A stretch of DNA of 64,000 nucleotides from Leptospira brenneri. GTDB lineage: Bacteria > Spirochaetota > Leptospiria > Leptospirales > Leptospiraceae. Location of the stretch: the NCBI RefSeq assembly GCF_002812125.1, contig NZ_NPDQ01000003.1:434001-498000 (forward strand), read 5' to 3'. The position numbers and the translations under genes were made by a program. Positions within the stretch are counted from its first letter, which is position 1, and every line of letters starts with the position of its first letter. Of this stretch, positions 18,405 to 29,700 are shown piece after piece. A model generated the notes under the pieces. The model did no database searches, was not told the DNA's origin, and worked only from the letters and a program-made list of their open reading frames with translations.

Positions 18405-19493
18405 TTAAGTCAAAGTATTACGATTTTTTTCCCAAGATTCCAAAATAGGATTCATCATGGAAAACCACAGAGGAGGAACTAAAGCAATTAGAATCATCAC
18501 TTCATAACCAAAAGGTAATTGCGGAGCCTCTTCATAATGACGAAGTGCTTGGTATCTTCTGCCAGCATTCGCATGGTGATCGGAATGCCTCTGCAATTGA
18601 AATAAAAGAGCATTAGAAACAAAATAATTTTGATTCCAAGAATGAACTGGCAATACTTTCTCAAATTTACCAGGAGTCACTTCTTTTCGTTTTAGACCAT
18701 AATGTTCAATATAGTTGGTCATTTCTAAAAGAGAAAATGCAATTAAGGACTGTAAAACTAAAAACACCAGAATATCAAAACGAATGTTTCCACCGCTCAA
18801 GTAAGATCCAAACATTACCATACTAACCAAAAAAGAAATTGTAATGATCAAATACCAAATCATTTCATTTCGATAATGGAAAACTCGAAAACCTAACTTT
18901 GCTAATCGTTTTTTCTCTAACTCCCAGGCTGATTTGTAGGCACCAACCACTGTTTGAGGATAAAATGAATAGAAGGACTGATTTTTCTTGGAAGAAGCGG
19001 GATCATTCGGTGTAGAAACATGAGTATGATGACCTCGGTTGTGTTCGATATAAAAATGCATATAACAAACAGTCATATAAATCATCTTAGCAAGGAATGG
19101 TTCATACCGAGTGTTTTTATGACCCAATTCATGACCAACGGTGATTCCGATCCCACCAGTCACAACTCCCAGAGCGAGAGCAAATAAACCAAATTCCAAA
19201 ATGGAATGAGGGTAAACAGCTATCCGATAAACAGACCAAATCACAAGCGCAAGTTGGACATAAGCCCAAACTTCTGTTAAATAACGAAAAAAAGGATCGT
19301 TTTGTAATTTAAGAAAATTTGGTTCAGATGGATTTAAATCATCTCTTCCAATCACTAAATCCAAAATTGGTAAAATGATAAAAACACTAATGGGTACGAT
19401 TAAATAGGAAACTCCCCCAATCATTTCTGAAATCACGACTAATACTGGCAAAAGAAAACAAAATAAAAAACTGAGTCGTTTGGTGAGAGTCAT
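18405..19493 (-). CDS. alkB: Alkane 1-monooxygenase
   Basis: This 362-residue integral membrane di-iron enzyme hydroxylates the terminal carbon of n-alkanes, using electrons from rubredoxin. All AlkB signatures are present: HELGHK at residues 121-126, EHNRGHH at 150-156, NYIEHYGL, and LQRHSDHHA. Hydrophobic helices lie between them. It follows a TetR-family gene by 13 nt, and both appear to share one promoter with a palindrome over the start site. No rubredoxin gene is adjacent. A related membrane hydroxylase with another substrate is possible, but the NYIEHYGL motif favours AlkB itself. Confidence 0.93.
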   Translation of the reverse strand: MTLTKRLSFLFCFLLPVLVVISEMIGGVSYLIVPISVFIILPILDLVIGRDDLNPSEPNFLKLQNDPFFRYLTEVWAYVQLALVIWSVYRIAVYPHSILEFGLFALALGVVTGGIGITVGHELGHKNTRYEPFLAKMIYMTVCYMHFYIEHNRGHHTHVSTPNDPASSKKNQSFYSFYPQTVVGAYKSAWELEKKRLAKLGFRVFHYRNEMIWYLIITISFLVSMVMFGSYLSGGNIRFDILVFLVLQSLIAFSLLEMTNYIEHYGLKRKEVTPGKFEKVLPVHSWNQNYFVSNALLFQLQRHSDHHANAGRRYQALRHYEEAPQLPFGYEVMILIALVPPLWFSMMNPILESWEKNRNTLT

Positions 19494-19506
19494 ACATAGC
19501 TCCTAG

Positions 19507-20061
19507 TTATTTGTTTTGGAATAAAGCCATTAAGTTCCCCAAACTCTCAAATAGTTCCGGCCATTCTGTTTCATTGGTTGTCTTATTTTTCAAAAATAAA
19601 GCACCGATAAAAAAAGATAAAAAAGCCTTACCTGCTTTTATGTTTGTATCCGAAGGAAAAAAACGATCCAATGCTGTTCGGTATGCAACAAAGGAATCTT
19701 CCACTAACTCTGCCAATTCGCTAGATTCACTTAACTGTCTTTTAACATCAACTGCCAGTAAAACCAAGTTCATAAAGTGCTCTTCTCTTTTGGAGACAAA
19801 GTTCATAATGTCTTCCAAACTAAACTGAGTTTCCGATAACTCTCGGATTTCCTTTTCATCGATCGCAACGAATTGTTTCACCATTGATTCAAAGAGAATC
19901 TCTTTCGTTGGAAAGTAATGGTAGAGGGTTCCAGTAGAAACACCTAACTCTTTGGACAATTCTCGCATCGAAACCGAAGAAACACCTTTGGACACAAAAA
20001 TGGGCATACACTTAGTCAATAGTTCTACCCGATAGAGATCGTGATCGACTATCTTTGGCAC
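19507..20061 (-). CDS. TetR/AcrR-family transcriptional regulator
   Basis: This 184-residue protein has an N-terminal TetR helix-turn-helix (FVSKGVSSVSMRELSKELGVSTGTLYHYFPTKEILFESM, about residues 17-55) and an all-helical C-terminal ligand domain. The start is a GTG at 20059-20061, with AAAGGAT 8 nt upstream. It lies directly before alkB in the same direction, so it probably controls itself and alkB. The likely inducer is an alkane or a fatty-acid derivative, which is inference from context. Confidence 0.92.
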   Translation of the reverse strand: MPKIVDHDLYRVELLTKCMPIFVSKGVSSVSMRELSKELGVSTGTLYHYFPTKEILFESMVKQFVAIDEKEIRELSETQFSLEDIMNFVSKREEHFMNLVLLAVDVKRQLSESSELAELVEDSFVAYRTALDRFFPSDTNIKAGKAFLSFFIGALFLKNKTTNETEWPELFESLGNLMALFQNK

Positions 20062-20073
20062 AAAGAATATCCT

Positions 20074-20115
20074 TTATTTATATCGAACGATTGATATAAA
20101 TAATTACTTATAACA
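20074..20115 (-). promoter_or_regulatory. Promoter and palindromic operator of the TetR-alkB operon
   Basis: TTATTTATATC (20074-20084) and GATATAAATAA (20093-20103) are perfect 11-bp inverted arms around an 8-bp spacer. Just upstream on the minus strand is TGTTATAAG (20107-20115), which fits an extended -10 element. The start of transcription would then fall at about 20100, inside the palindrome. This is the usual layout for an autorepressing TetR regulator. Confidence 0.65.
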
Positions 20116-20634
20116 CAGTTTGTCCATTCTTTTTTCTTATTTATCAAATATTGAGCCATCTCTTTCCTTAATTCCATATAGTCCTAGATATTTCCCTATC
20201 ATCTCCCCCATTCAGATCTGTCAATTGCGGAATTAGAAACAGGCACCAATGAATCTAAAGAAATTTGAATCGAAGGGTATCGATTTGGATCGAAATGTCG
20301 GAGAAAATACCCGCGAATCTTCACCAGAAAGAAGGGGACGGTAGAGAGGATTTTAGTAAGAAAAAGGTTCAAACCAGAGTTTTGAATGAGTGGATCTTGG
20401 GAAATTACGGGGGAATGGAGAAAGAAAGCGAGGGTATCAAGAAAGGGAATGAAAAGGGAAAGCTGGTTCCTTTGGAAAGTAAGTTTCCCAAGGAACTGGA
20501 GTTCAAAATTCACAGGCGAGAAAAAGTAAGTGACTTACCTTTTCTACAGGATCTCTTTCTCCTTAATTGGCGAAAAGTGATGTCCAATAGAAAGAATTAA
20601 GAAAACTAAAAAACAATGATAGGAAAGAAATCCA
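20116..20634. other. Intergenic stretch with no confident gene
   Basis: Between the TetR promoter and the DUF1499 lipoprotein there are about 520 nt. They hold only weak open frames on both strands, without family resemblance. I see no RNA gene or repeat here beyond the promoter regions of the flanking genes. Confidence 0.5.
20295..20600 (+). CDS. Doubtful open reading frame, 101 residues
   Basis: An open frame from an ATG at 20295 encodes a very Lys/Glu-rich peptide (MSEKIPANLHQKEGDGRED...). I see no ribosome binding site, domain, signal peptide or coupling with a neighbour. A minus-strand frame covers the same stretch and is no better. It is listed only because the region otherwise holds no gene; it may well not be expressed. 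Confidence 0.15.
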   Translation: MSEKIPANLHQKEGDGREDFSKKKVQTRVLNEWILGNYGGMEKESEGIKKGNEKGKLVPLESKFPKELEFKIHRREKVSDLPFLQDLFLLNWRKVMSNRKN

Positions 20635-21084
20635 ATGAATCATAAACTACACGCATTTACTTTATCCGTCCTCCTCCTATTTTTTCTAGGATGTACGGGA
20701 ACAAGGCCAGACTACCTAGGAATCAAATTGGAAAAATTGGCAGACTGCCCCACAACACCAAACTGTGTGAGTAGTTTTGCAAACCCAGATGACAAGGAAC
20801 ATTACCGAAGTTCCTTATCCTATAAAAAACCTCTAAAGGAAGCTTATGCAGCATTAAAAGGGAAAATTGAATTAACACCAAGAACCAAAATCATTCAGGA
20901 GAATCCGAATTATATTTACGTTGAGTTCACTTCCAGACTGATGCGTTATGTGGACGATGTGGAATTTTATTTTGATGAAAAAAACAAACAACTTCATTTC
21001 CGTTCAGCATCCCGTCTAGGGAAATCAGATTTTGGAGTGAATCGTAGTCGGATTGAATCGATACTAAAAGATTTAGAAATCTAA
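20635..21084 (+). CDS. DUF1499 lipoprotein
   Basis: This 149-residue lipoprotein has a signal peptide ending in the lipobox FFLGC (Cys20). It is followed by a DUF1499 domain, marked by LADCPTTPNCVSSFAN and the C-terminal FRSASRLGKSDFGVNRSRIE. DUF1499 proteins are found in many bacteria and plastids, and their function is not established. The gene appears to be transcribed alone. AGGAAAG lies upstream of the ATG. Confidence 0.85.
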   Translation: MNHKLHAFTLSVLLLFFLGCTGTRPDYLGIKLEKLADCPTTPNCVSSFANPDDKEHYRSSLSYKKPLKEAYAALKGKIELTPRTKIIQENPNYIYVEFTSRLMRYVDDVEFYFDEKNKQLHFRSASRLGKSDFGVNRSRIESILKDLEI

Positions 21085-21129
21085 CAAAATTTAACTTTTG
21101 CTAGATTTTCTAAATTTTTAATTTATCGT
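21072..21129. terminator. Hairpin between DUF1499 gene and carB ends
   Basis: TTTAGAAATCTA (21072-21083) pairs with TAGATTTTCTAAA (21112-21124), with one bulged base and a long loop, and is followed by TTTTTAATTT. It overlaps the end of the DUF1499 gene and lies between converging genes. The long loop makes it a moderate candidate only. Confidence 0.45.
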
Positions 21130-24100
21130 TAACTTTTTTTATGTTTCGCGTGGATTTCCTGAAGGGAATTCACGGAAAAACCTTTATCTTTCATCTCCAC
21201 CAAACCATGGATTAATGCCTTACCTGCTTGTGCCGTAGTCAAACAAGGAACCTTGTATTTGATCGCAGCTTGCCGGATAGTAAAAGCATTTTCTCTCGTA
21301 ACTCTCGAAAGCGGAGTGTTGATGATTAAATGAATTTTCTTCTCTTTGATGTAATCGATCACATTCGGAAAGTATCCATCGTAAATTTTGTTAATTTTGC
21401 TAGAGAGGATTCCGTTATCAGAAAGAAACTTATGTGTTCCCTCTGTTGCAATGATATTGTATCCCAAGTTAGATAAGGATCGGACTGATTCGAGTAACTC
21501 TTTTTTTGTTTTATCATTAATCGTTACAAAAACCGTTCCGTGTTTAGGAGGTTCTTCACCAGCCATGATCTGAGCCTTAACAAAGGCTTCCCCTTTTGTG
21601 GTTGCAACCCCCATAACTTCTCCCGTGGACCTCATCTCAGGACCAAGAATGGTATCCACACCAGGGAACTTACTGAAAGGTAATACTGCTTCTTTTACAG
21701 TGATCATCGGTGCTGAAAAACGTTTTCCTAGTTTAAAGGACGCCAAAGGTTCACCTAACATAAGTCTTACTGCAATTTTCACAACAGGGATACCTATCGA
21801 CTTTGCCACAAAAGGAACAGTTCTAGATGCGCGCGGGTTTACTTCCAAAACATAAAGAGTTTCATCTTTAATTGCGTATTGAACGTTAATCAAACCCTTA
21901 ACATCTAACTCCAATGCCAAACGGTAAGTTGCTTCCTCAATTTCTAACAACATACGTTGGGAAATTGTTTGAGGAGGTAATACACAGGCGGAGTCACCTG
22001 AGTGAATTCCCGCTTCTTCGATATGCTCCATAATTCCCGCGATGAATACATCTTTTCCATCGCATAGAGCATCTACATCGACTTCGGTTGCATCTTGTAA
22101 AAAGGAATCAACAAGAAGTGGTCTATCTTCCGATACCTCTTCTGCTTCTTCCATGTATTTATCTAATTCCGATTCTTCATTTACAATGAGCATCGCCCTT
22201 CCACCCAAAACATAGGATGGTCTAACAAGAACCGGATAACCAATTTTTCTAGCGATTTCTCTTGCTTTATCTTTGGAAGCAGCAATACCGTTATCAGGAG
22301 ACTTTAAGTTTAATTTTTCCAATACTTCAGCAAATCGTTTACGGTCTTCTGCTCGGTCAATGGAATCAGGACTAGTTCCTAATATGGGAACTCCACGTTT
22401 TTCTAATGACTTTGCCAACTTCAACGGTGTCTGTCCACCTAACTGGACAATAACGCCATCAGGTTTTTCCTTTTTGAAAATTGCCATTACGTCTTCAAGA
22501 CTCAGTGGTTCAAAATACAAACGATCGGAAGTATCATAATCAGTAGAAACTGTTTCTGGATTGGAGTTTACCATGATGGACTCGACTCCCGCTTCCTGTA
22601 GTGAGAAAGAAGCGTGGCAACAGCAATAATCAAACTCGATCCCTTGCCCAATTCGATTGGGTCCACCACCAAGAATCATTACTTTTTTCTTAGAAGTTAC
22701 CTCAGCTTCATCTTCTTCATCATAGGAAGAATACATATAAGGTGTGAAGGCTTCAAATTCTCCTGCACAGGTATCAATTCGTTTATAAACTGGATGGATA
22801 TTTTTTTCTTCTAAGTATTTTTCAATGACCTCTTCTTCTTCCCGAAGAGTTTTTTCCACTCTAGCCTTTGTGATTTCAATAGCGGCACCGCTACGAACTT
22901 GTGCGAGGATCTGTTCTTCTTTGGAAAGAAAAGCAAGTTGGCGATTGGAAAAACCTGCCTTTTTCATTTCTTCAATGATAACGAGCCCTTCTTTTCGGAA
23001 CCTGTTTTCTAACTGAAATAATTCTTCGAACTGATAAAGAAACCATGGATCAATTTTACAAATATCAAATATCTCTTCAACACTCATCCCAAAATCAAAA
23101 GCCATCTTTACATAGAAGATTCGTTTGTCGGTAGGACGTTTCACCTTTGCTGTGAGCCAAGTTTTTCTTTCCTCTTTCGGAACAGACTCCCATTCCAAAA
23201 GTTCTTTCAAATATCCATCGCTTCCAAAACCAAAACGATCTGTTTCTAGGGAACGAAGTGCCTTTTGAAAACTTTCTTTGAAGTTACGACCAATGGCCAT
23301 TGCCTCTCCAACAGCTTTCATTTGAACACCAAGAGTGGTGTCGGAACCAGGGAATTTTTCAAATGCAAACCTAGGAATTTTGGTTACAACATAATCAATC
23401 GATGGTTCAAAACTTGCTGGAGTGACACGAGTGATATCATTTCGAATTTCATCTAAGGTGAATCCAATAGAAAGTAATGCGGCAATTTTTGCGATTGGGA
23501 ATCCCGTTGCCTTAGAAGCCAAAGCAGATGATCTGGAAACGCGGGGATTCATTTCAATTACAATGACATCTCCATTTTCCGGATTCACTGCAAATTGAAT
23601 GTTGGATCCACCAGTTTCGACTCCAATTTCCCTGATGATATCAATAGACATATCTCTAAGTCTTTGGTATTCTCTATCACTTAATGTCTGTTGTGGTGCC
23701 ACTGTGATTGAATCACCAGTATGAACACCCATCGGATCTAAATTTTCAATAGAACAAATGATAACAACGTTGTCGGCGAGATCTCTCATCACTTCCAACT
23801 CAAATTCTTTCCAACCCATCACAGATTCTTCAACTAACACCTGCGAAATGGGAGAAGCAGAAAGACCTTGTTGTGCTTTTTCTTCAAATTCCGATTCTTC
23901 GTAACAGGTTCCTCCACCCGTTCCACCAAGTGTAAATGCTGGTCGAATGATGATAGGAAATCCAATTTCATCTTTTGCTTTTCTGGCGGCTTCCATATCA
24001 GAAACCATAAAAGACTTAGCTACACGGATTCCGAGTTTCTCCATCGCGAGTTTAAAAAGTTCACGATCTTCCGCTTTTCGAATGGCGTCTACTTTCGCAC

Positions 24101-24449
24101 CAATCAGTTCAACATTGTATTTCTCAAGCACACCTTCCCGATGAAGGGCAAGAGCCAAGTTCAAGGCCGTTTGACCACCTACTGTTGGTAAGATGGCATC
24201 TGGTTTTTCCTTTTTGATGATTTTTTCTAAAACAGGAACCGTTAATGGTTCAATGTATGTCGCATCAGCCAGATCGGGATCGGTCATAATTGTGGCCGGA
24301 TTGGAATTTACGAGAATCACTCGAATCCCCTTCTCTCGAAGCGCTTTGGTCGCTTGTGTTCCAGAATAGTCAAACTCACATGCCTGCCCGATGACGATAG
24401 GTCCGGATCCGATGATCAAAATTGATTTTAAGTCGTTACGTTGCGGCAT
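21129..24449 (-). CDS. carB: Carbamoyl-phosphate synthase large subunit
   Basis: This 1106-residue enzyme makes carbamoyl phosphate for pyrimidine and arginine synthesis. It has two homologous ATP-grasp halves: the first starts [24 protein letters not shown] and the second [21 protein letters not shown]. It ends with an MGS-like allosteric domain ([17 protein letters not shown], then INTPLSR). Length fits the family. The ATG has AGAGGAAACT upstream and is only 14 nt after the sulfatase gene, so it is probably co-transcribed with it. The small subunit carA is not in the window. Confidence 0.97.
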   Translation of the reverse strand: MPQRNDLKSILIIGSGPIVIGQACEFDYSGTQATKALREKGIRVILVNSNPATIMTDPDLADATYIEPLTVPVLEKIIKKEKPDAILPTVGGQTALNLALALHREGVLEKYNVELIGAKVDAIRKAEDRELFKLAMEKLGIRVAKSFMVSDMEAARKAKDEIGFPIIIRPAFTLGGTGGGTCYEESEFEEKAQQGLSASPISQVLVEESVMGWKEFELEVMRDLADNVVIICSIENLDPMGVHTGDSITVAPQQTLSDREYQRLRDMSIDIIREIGVETGGSNIQFAVNPENGDVIVIEMNPRVSRSSALASKATGFPIAKIAALLSIGFTLDEIRNDITRVTPASFEPSIDYVVTKIPRFAFEKFPGSDTTLGVQMKAVGEAMAIGRNFKESFQKALRSLETDRFGFGSDGYLKELLEWESVPKEERKTWLTAKVKRPTDKRIFYVKMAFDFGMSVEEIFDICKIDPWFLYQFEELFQLENRFRKEGLVIIEEMKKAGFSNRQLAFLSKEEQILAQVRSGAAIEITKARVEKTLREEEEVIEKYLEEKNIHPVYKRIDTCAGEFEAFTPYMYSSYDEEDEAEVTSKKKVMILGGGPNRIGQGIEFDYCCCHASFSLQEAGVESIMVNSNPETVSTDYDTSDRLYFEPLSLEDVMAIFKKEKPDGVIVQLGGQTPLKLAKSLEKRGVPILGTSPDSIDRAEDRKRFAEVLEKLNLKSPDNGIAASKDKAREIARKIGYPVLVRPSYVLGGRAMLIVNEESELDKYMEEAEEVSEDRPLLVDSFLQDATEVDVDALCDGKDVFIAGIMEHIEEAGIHSGDSACVLPPQTISQRMLLEIEEATYRLALELDVKGLINVQYAIKDETLYVLEVNPRASRTVPFVAKSIGIPVVKIAVRLMLGEPLASFKLGKRFSAPMITVKEAVLPFSKFPGVDTILGPEMRSTGEVMGVATTKGEAFVKAQIMAGEEPPKHGTVFVTINDKTKKELLESVRSLSNLGYNIIATEGTHKFLSDNGILSSKINKIYDGYFPNVIDYIKEKKIHLIINTPLSRVTRENAFTIRQAAIKYKVPCLTTAQAGKALIHGLVEMKDKGFSVNSLQEIHAKHKKS

Positions 24450-24463
24450 AGTTTCCTCTTTTC

Positions 24464-26734
24464 TTATTCGTTTTCATTTATTTCGGTTAAAGAACTTGGT
24501 ATTAAATACTCTCCTGCGAGAGTCGCCTCTTCCCATTGAATCACCGTTTTATACAGCGCATCTTTCATTTTAGCAGCCATAGGGTGATTGGGATAGAGAT
24601 TCTTCTGATTCAGAGGATCTTTTTTTCGATCATACAATTCAAAAAGGACACCTTGTCGTGTCGGGATATATATTAATTTGAAATCGGAATTTTGAACCGA
24701 TCTATGTTTTGAAAATGCAATGGTTTCTCTGTAAATTGGATCGGTGATCATAATCTGGTAATCTTCTTCCGGGATCACTTGGTGGAGAGAAAGGATATTC
24801 GGATAAGGAATTCTTTGTTTTTGGAAAAAATGATCTCCTGCATCAGAAAACCAAATTCCGGTTTCTGCATAAACCAAACGATCTTCCGTCCAATTGGTAT
24901 TTCCAAGTATGGGTAATAAAGATTGTCCAGGGTAGTTTTGTTTGGTTGAGATTCCAAAAAATTCCATCAAGGTTGGATATATATCCACACTGGAAGTAAT
25001 TCCAAAAAATTCATGATTTGGTTTTTTAAGACTCGCAGAGTTTGGAAACTTGATCATCAAAGGAACACGAGTGACAGCTTCTCCACGGAGGTGTTCCCCA
25101 TGACCTTGGCCATGGACATCTTCATACAATGCTTCCCCATGGTCAGCAGTTAGAATGATGATGGCTTCGTCATAAATTCCTTTTTCTTTTAAATCAGAAA
25201 TGATATCCCCAAACTCGGCATCGAAAGCATAAACGGCACTATCAAATAATCCTCTAATTTGTTTTGTTTCCTCTTCGTTGGGAACCGTGGAATTTGTGGG
25301 ATCAACAAATTTTAAATATTTATACTTACCATAATAATTAGGATTTGTAAAAGTTTTATAATAAGGATAGGCAGGTGTGTAAGGGAAATGAATGACACTA
25401 GAAAAATATGTTACCGAAAATGCATCATCACCTTCCCTTTTCAAAATCGAACGGAAACGATCTATAATTCGACGTCCATCACCCCAAGTGGAAAGTCCGT
25501 CCATTTCCTCCAAATACATCCCACCGGAAAACCAAGAACCAGTAAGAAAAGGTAGAAGAAATAGTTGTGATTCCGCAGTCCTCTGAACCGTCATGATACG
25601 TGCATTAAAATTCGGAGCAAGTACCTCATCAAAACCAAAATTAGCACGGGGGAAAATATCAGCAGCAAAACTACCAATGGCATAACTTCGATATCCGATT
25701 TCTTTTAATCTTTGTTGGATTGTCAGAAAAGCAGAAGATCCGATTCTTTGTTTTTCTTCAGGAGAAGGAAACATATCGCGAACCTTATGGCTCATCGCAT
25801 ATTTCCCAGTTAATAAATCAGCCCAACTAGGGAAAGTTCGGGGAATGGTTGTATGATGGTCATGGAACACATAACTATCTTTTGCAAACAAATCAATGTT
25901 AGGAGTAATACTTTGCCCATTTAATTTATGCGCAATTTTATCATAACGAAGAGAATCAGCAGCGATGATGAAAACAGGAGGTTTTCCTTTTTCTTTGGAA
26001 TGAGTGAGTGCCTCAATCTGATTCCAAAGCCCAGGAACCAAATAAATAAAAAACAAAAGGAATACAATCAAACCATAGGACTTCACATGAATTCTTTGGT
26101 AATGTTTCCCTTGCCAAAAAAGAATGGCAAAATACAAAATCCCAATCATGTACTGACCTGATGTATGGATAAGTCCAAGCACAAGGACATGAACCAAACT
26201 AAAAAAACTTTCTTTGTTTTTATGAAAGTAGATTTGTCTAAAAAGGATCAAAACAAATCCAAAAATAAGAAATCCCAATACAAAACTAAAATAACCAGGA
26301 CTTGTATGATCCGTTAAAAAATAAAGAAAAGGAGCAAAAGACGGATACCGAAAGAAAAAGAACTCACCATAAATTTGTGGAAAACTTACCATCGAATGAC
26401 AAAGAGCCAAAGATTCGATTAAGATTACCCAAGCAGATAACTCATACCAAGGAACGTCAGAACGTTTTAAAAAATGATAGGTTAAATGAATCAGAGAAAA
26501 AAGACTTAGGTGCAAAAAGAGAAAAACAGAAAAAACTTTTACCGTTGTAGAGAGGTAAACTCCAAAAAAAGCACCTAAGTACTGTTTCAGGAAGTCACCT
26601 ACATCGACTCCCATGATGGTAAAACTTGTATTAAAGATTAAAAAAAATAGATAAAAAAAAACGGTAAACCAAAGGGTAATTTTGAGGATTCGGATCGGGA
26701 ATAGAGGGGCTTGGTTCGGACCCATTAGAGTCAT
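24464..26734 (-). CDS. Membrane sulfatase / phosphotransferase of the alkaline phosphatase superfamily
   Basis: This 756-residue protein has about six or seven hydrophobic segments in residues 15-255. A sulfatase-type domain follows, opening with [14 protein letters not shown] and [17 protein letters not shown] (the Thr or Ser here is the nucleophile position) and continuing with [13 protein letters not shown] and [15 protein letters not shown]. This architecture is shared by LtaS-like and phosphoethanolamine or phosphoglycerol transferases that modify envelope glycans or lipids. The sulfatase Cys (CxPxR) is absent, so a transferase is more likely than a true sulfatase. It lies 32 nt after the alpha-2-macroglobulin gene and 14 nt before carB. 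Confidence 0.85.
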   Translation of the reverse strand: MTLMGPNQAPLFPIRILKITLWFTVFFYLFFLIFNTSFTIMGVDVGDFLKQYLGAFFGVYLSTTVKVFSVFLFLHLSLFSLIHLTYHFLKRSDVPWYELSAWVILIESLALCHSMVSFPQIYGEFFFFRYPSFAPFLYFLTDHTSPGYFSFVLGFLIFGFVLILFRQIYFHKNKESFFSLVHVLVLGLIHTSGQYMIGILYFAILFWQGKHYQRIHVKSYGLIVFLLFFIYLVPGLWNQIEALTHSKEKGKPPVFIIAADSLRYDKIAHKLNGQSITPNIDLFAKDSYVFHDHHTTIPRTFPSWADLLTGKYAMSHKVRDMFPSPEEKQRIGSSAFLTIQQRLKEIGYRSYAIGSFAADIFPRANFGFDEVLAPNFNARIMTVQRTAESQLFLLPFLTGSWFSGGMYLEEMDGLSTWGDGRRIIDRFRSILKREGDDAFSVTYFSSVIHFPYTPAYPYYKTFTNPNYYGKYKYLKFVDPTNSTVPNEEETKQIRGLFDSAVYAFDAEFGDIISDLKEKGIYDEAIIILTADHGEALYEDVHGQGHGEHLRGEAVTRVPLMIKFPNSASLKKPNHEFFGITSSVDIYPTLMEFFGISTKQNYPGQSLLPILGNTNWTEDRLVYAETGIWFSDAGDHFFQKQRIPYPNILSLHQVIPEEDYQIMITDPIYRETIAFSKHRSVQNSDFKLIYIPTRQGVLFELYDRKKDPLNQKNLYPNHPMAAKMKDALYKTVIQWEEATLAGEYLIPSSLTEINENE

Positions 26735-26766
26735 AATTCCAGGCCCACTTTATCCGTAAACTTTTC

Positions 26767-29700
26767 CTAGTCCTTATTTTCCGAAATCCTCACAGTTTCA
26801 TTCGGCCATTCCGCATGGGTTTCGGGAGAATACATAGCCTCGACCCGAGTGGCCGGCAATTGAAACGTTCCCGTATGGTTCAATCGGAAGCTATGTTCCA
26901 AGGTATGGGTACCTTTCGGCAGGTATTCAAAATACGCTCTGTACTGAGACAAAGTTTTTTCTTCAAAACTTAAATAATAGGAAAAGTCTCCCGTATTTGA
27001 TCCTTGCGAAATGATAGATTCACGCCCAAATCCCCGACCCAAAGGTAAGGATCCCGGCGGAATCGGATCTTCCACAACCACCCAAGTTTTATCGGAATCT
27101 GCTTGGATTTCTATCGTCACTCGGATCGTATCTCCCTTCGATAGGACTCCTGGTTTTGCTACTTGGACAGGTTCCCAAGTTCGTTTCAACCTGTACCCAC
27201 TCGAGATGGGAGCCTTTAGAGGAAGGATAGACTTCACTGACCATTCCACCCAAGGTTTCCCCTTCCCATCATAACTGACGGATACTGATTCCGGTGTTGT
27301 GCCAATGGTTTGTGAAACCGTCTGTTTTCCGTTAGGTTCAAGACTTAAACTTTCTTTTAAGGATTGGATTTTTAATTTTCCGCCGGAAACTTTTTCCGAT
27401 TCCAAAAGTTTACTCACTCGATCAAAAACTAAAATGGAATATGCGTTTCCAAGTGTGGTATCGTAACTTCCTTTTTTTTGCATCTTCACAAAGGCTTTGA
27501 TAAGACGAGGCATATCTTTTTTATAACTTGGTTCGGAAAAAGCCCAAAGCAGAAGTTTTGCCATTGTATAGTCTCGACTTCCCAAAATCCACCATGGGTT
27601 GGTAAACCCAGAATCTGCTATTATAAGTTCTGATCCCTGAATGTTCAAACGGGAACGTAAAACACTTGTCAAACGAGACTTTACAGAACTATCTCCACCA
27701 TTCACTCGACCCAAAATTTCGGAAAGATCAATGAGTGAAGCTGTAGGTAAAAACTCAATTCCTTCAAATACGGGACGCACTTGTTCCCATTCATAAGTTT
27801 GGTATCTTGTTAATGCTTCCCAAACAATGATTTTTCGGACCACAGAATCTGCACCAAACTTGTATCTTTCTCCCTTAACCCGTCCTTCTAAATAGCCTTG
27901 TAAACCAAGGATCATTTTACCCAAGGCCTCTTCTGGAATATTTTTGTTTGTTAGTTGTGCTGAAGTGAGGATATAAGCAGTCAAAATTTCACTGCCATGT
28001 TCCATACGGGCAAAGTATTTCACAAGCCCGTCATAATCCAAAAAGGAATTTAAGTCCGCGAAGACTTCGTTCCATATAGGTTCTGATTTTAAGCCAATTG
28101 CTTTGGAAACCCGCTGTTCCATACATTGGTAAGGATAATTTTGGAAATAGGTTTGAATTCCTGAAAGGCTAGTGAGAATTGTAGGAGAAGCCTTCCATAC
28201 CATTTTACCAGAGTTTGGTTGTGATCCTTCGGGAACCCTCACCGTTTCCTGAATCGGAGATTCATACAAAAATAGTCCTGCTTGGTAAACTCTTTCTGTA
28301 TCTACCGGCAAAACTGTTTGATCCACAGTTAACCTATCAAGGACAACTCCAGTCGGTGAAGAAACTTCTAAACTAAACTTTCGTTTGGTGGTATCCGGAA
28401 CAATTAAATCCCAAAACACAACCTTAGTTTCTCCGGGAGCGAGGATCGCTGATTTCGTTTCTAAATCTTCTTTTGTTTCTGTGCCATTTTTTAAATCCGT
28501 AACAGATAACCTTAAACGAAGTTGTTCTTTTGATTCGCCTGCACTGCGAAGGGTTACTTCATGACGAAGAGAATCTCCTAACCGAACCACAGGTGGAATC
28601 CCCGAGAAGGATTGGATTTTTTGTGTGGTTTGGATTTTGCTCATCCCAGTGCCAAATTCCTTTGCACCAGAAGTGGCAACGGCTACGATTCGAAAACTGG
28701 TCAAAGAATCATTGAGAGGAAAACTAAACTTTAGTTTTCCATCTTTTCCCACAATGGCCTTCCCCTTCCAATAAACTAAGGTATCAAAAAGAGAACGAGT
28801 GGATTGTTTTCCACCTCCCCCTCCCTCTGGTTTTGCTTTCAGACCAAAATGTCTTTTTCCGATGATTTGCGACTGAGCGGTGGAAGTCCCCACAGAATGA
28901 GGTCTTGTTCCCATCATGGTATCCAGAAGATTCCAAGTAGGATTTGGAGAAAGTTCAAGGAGAGCTTCATCCACAACAGCCAGAGTGACTTCCGTAGATT
29001 CAGAGGGAACCTTACCATCTGCCGTTTTGATTTCTAACTCTACATTCGCTGTTTCTCTCACTTGGTATAACTTTTTATCTGGGCTGACAGAAACGGACAA
29101 AGTGTATGGTTTGGATCCTACTTTTAACATCGTAAGACCAAGTCGGTATCCCGGTTTTGCTAAGTCCACAAGTCCTGTTGGTTTAGGATCTCCCACTCGG
29201 CCTCGAACAAGCAGAACGGAGACAAATACATTGGGTGCATATTCCTTTTTAATCGGAATGGAAATCAGAGGATCTTTTCCGGATACCTGCGTGACAAAAT
29301 AATCTAACACACCTTCTCGTTCTAAACTTACGAGAGCTGTGGCTTCCCGAAAAGGAGAACGAATTTGAACCTTAATGGTTTCTCCAACATCAATAGAACG
29401 TTTTTCAGGTAAGATGTCCATACGATTGTGGTCACTAACATCAAACCAGGCTTCTTGTTTGGAGCTGACCCAAACACTGTATCCGGAACTGGTCGGATTT
29501 CCTTTTTGGTCTTTGGTTTCTGCGAGAAATACAATGTCACCGACAGATGGTGATTTTCCTTCACAAATGAGAATTCCTTTCGAATCGGTTTTGCCTTCAC
29601 AAAACTCTCCGAGCTTTGTCACCTCTTCATAATGTTCATAAGCATAAAAACCACCCACAAGTCGTTTGCGATTAGAATAAAATTCTCTTTTATAGGCAGT

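Noticed and set aside
20199..20513. Minus-strand frame of 104 codons in the intergenic stretch before the DUF1499 gene
   Set aside because: No start signals, no domain, and low-complexity composition shared with the opposite strand; not distinguishable from chance.
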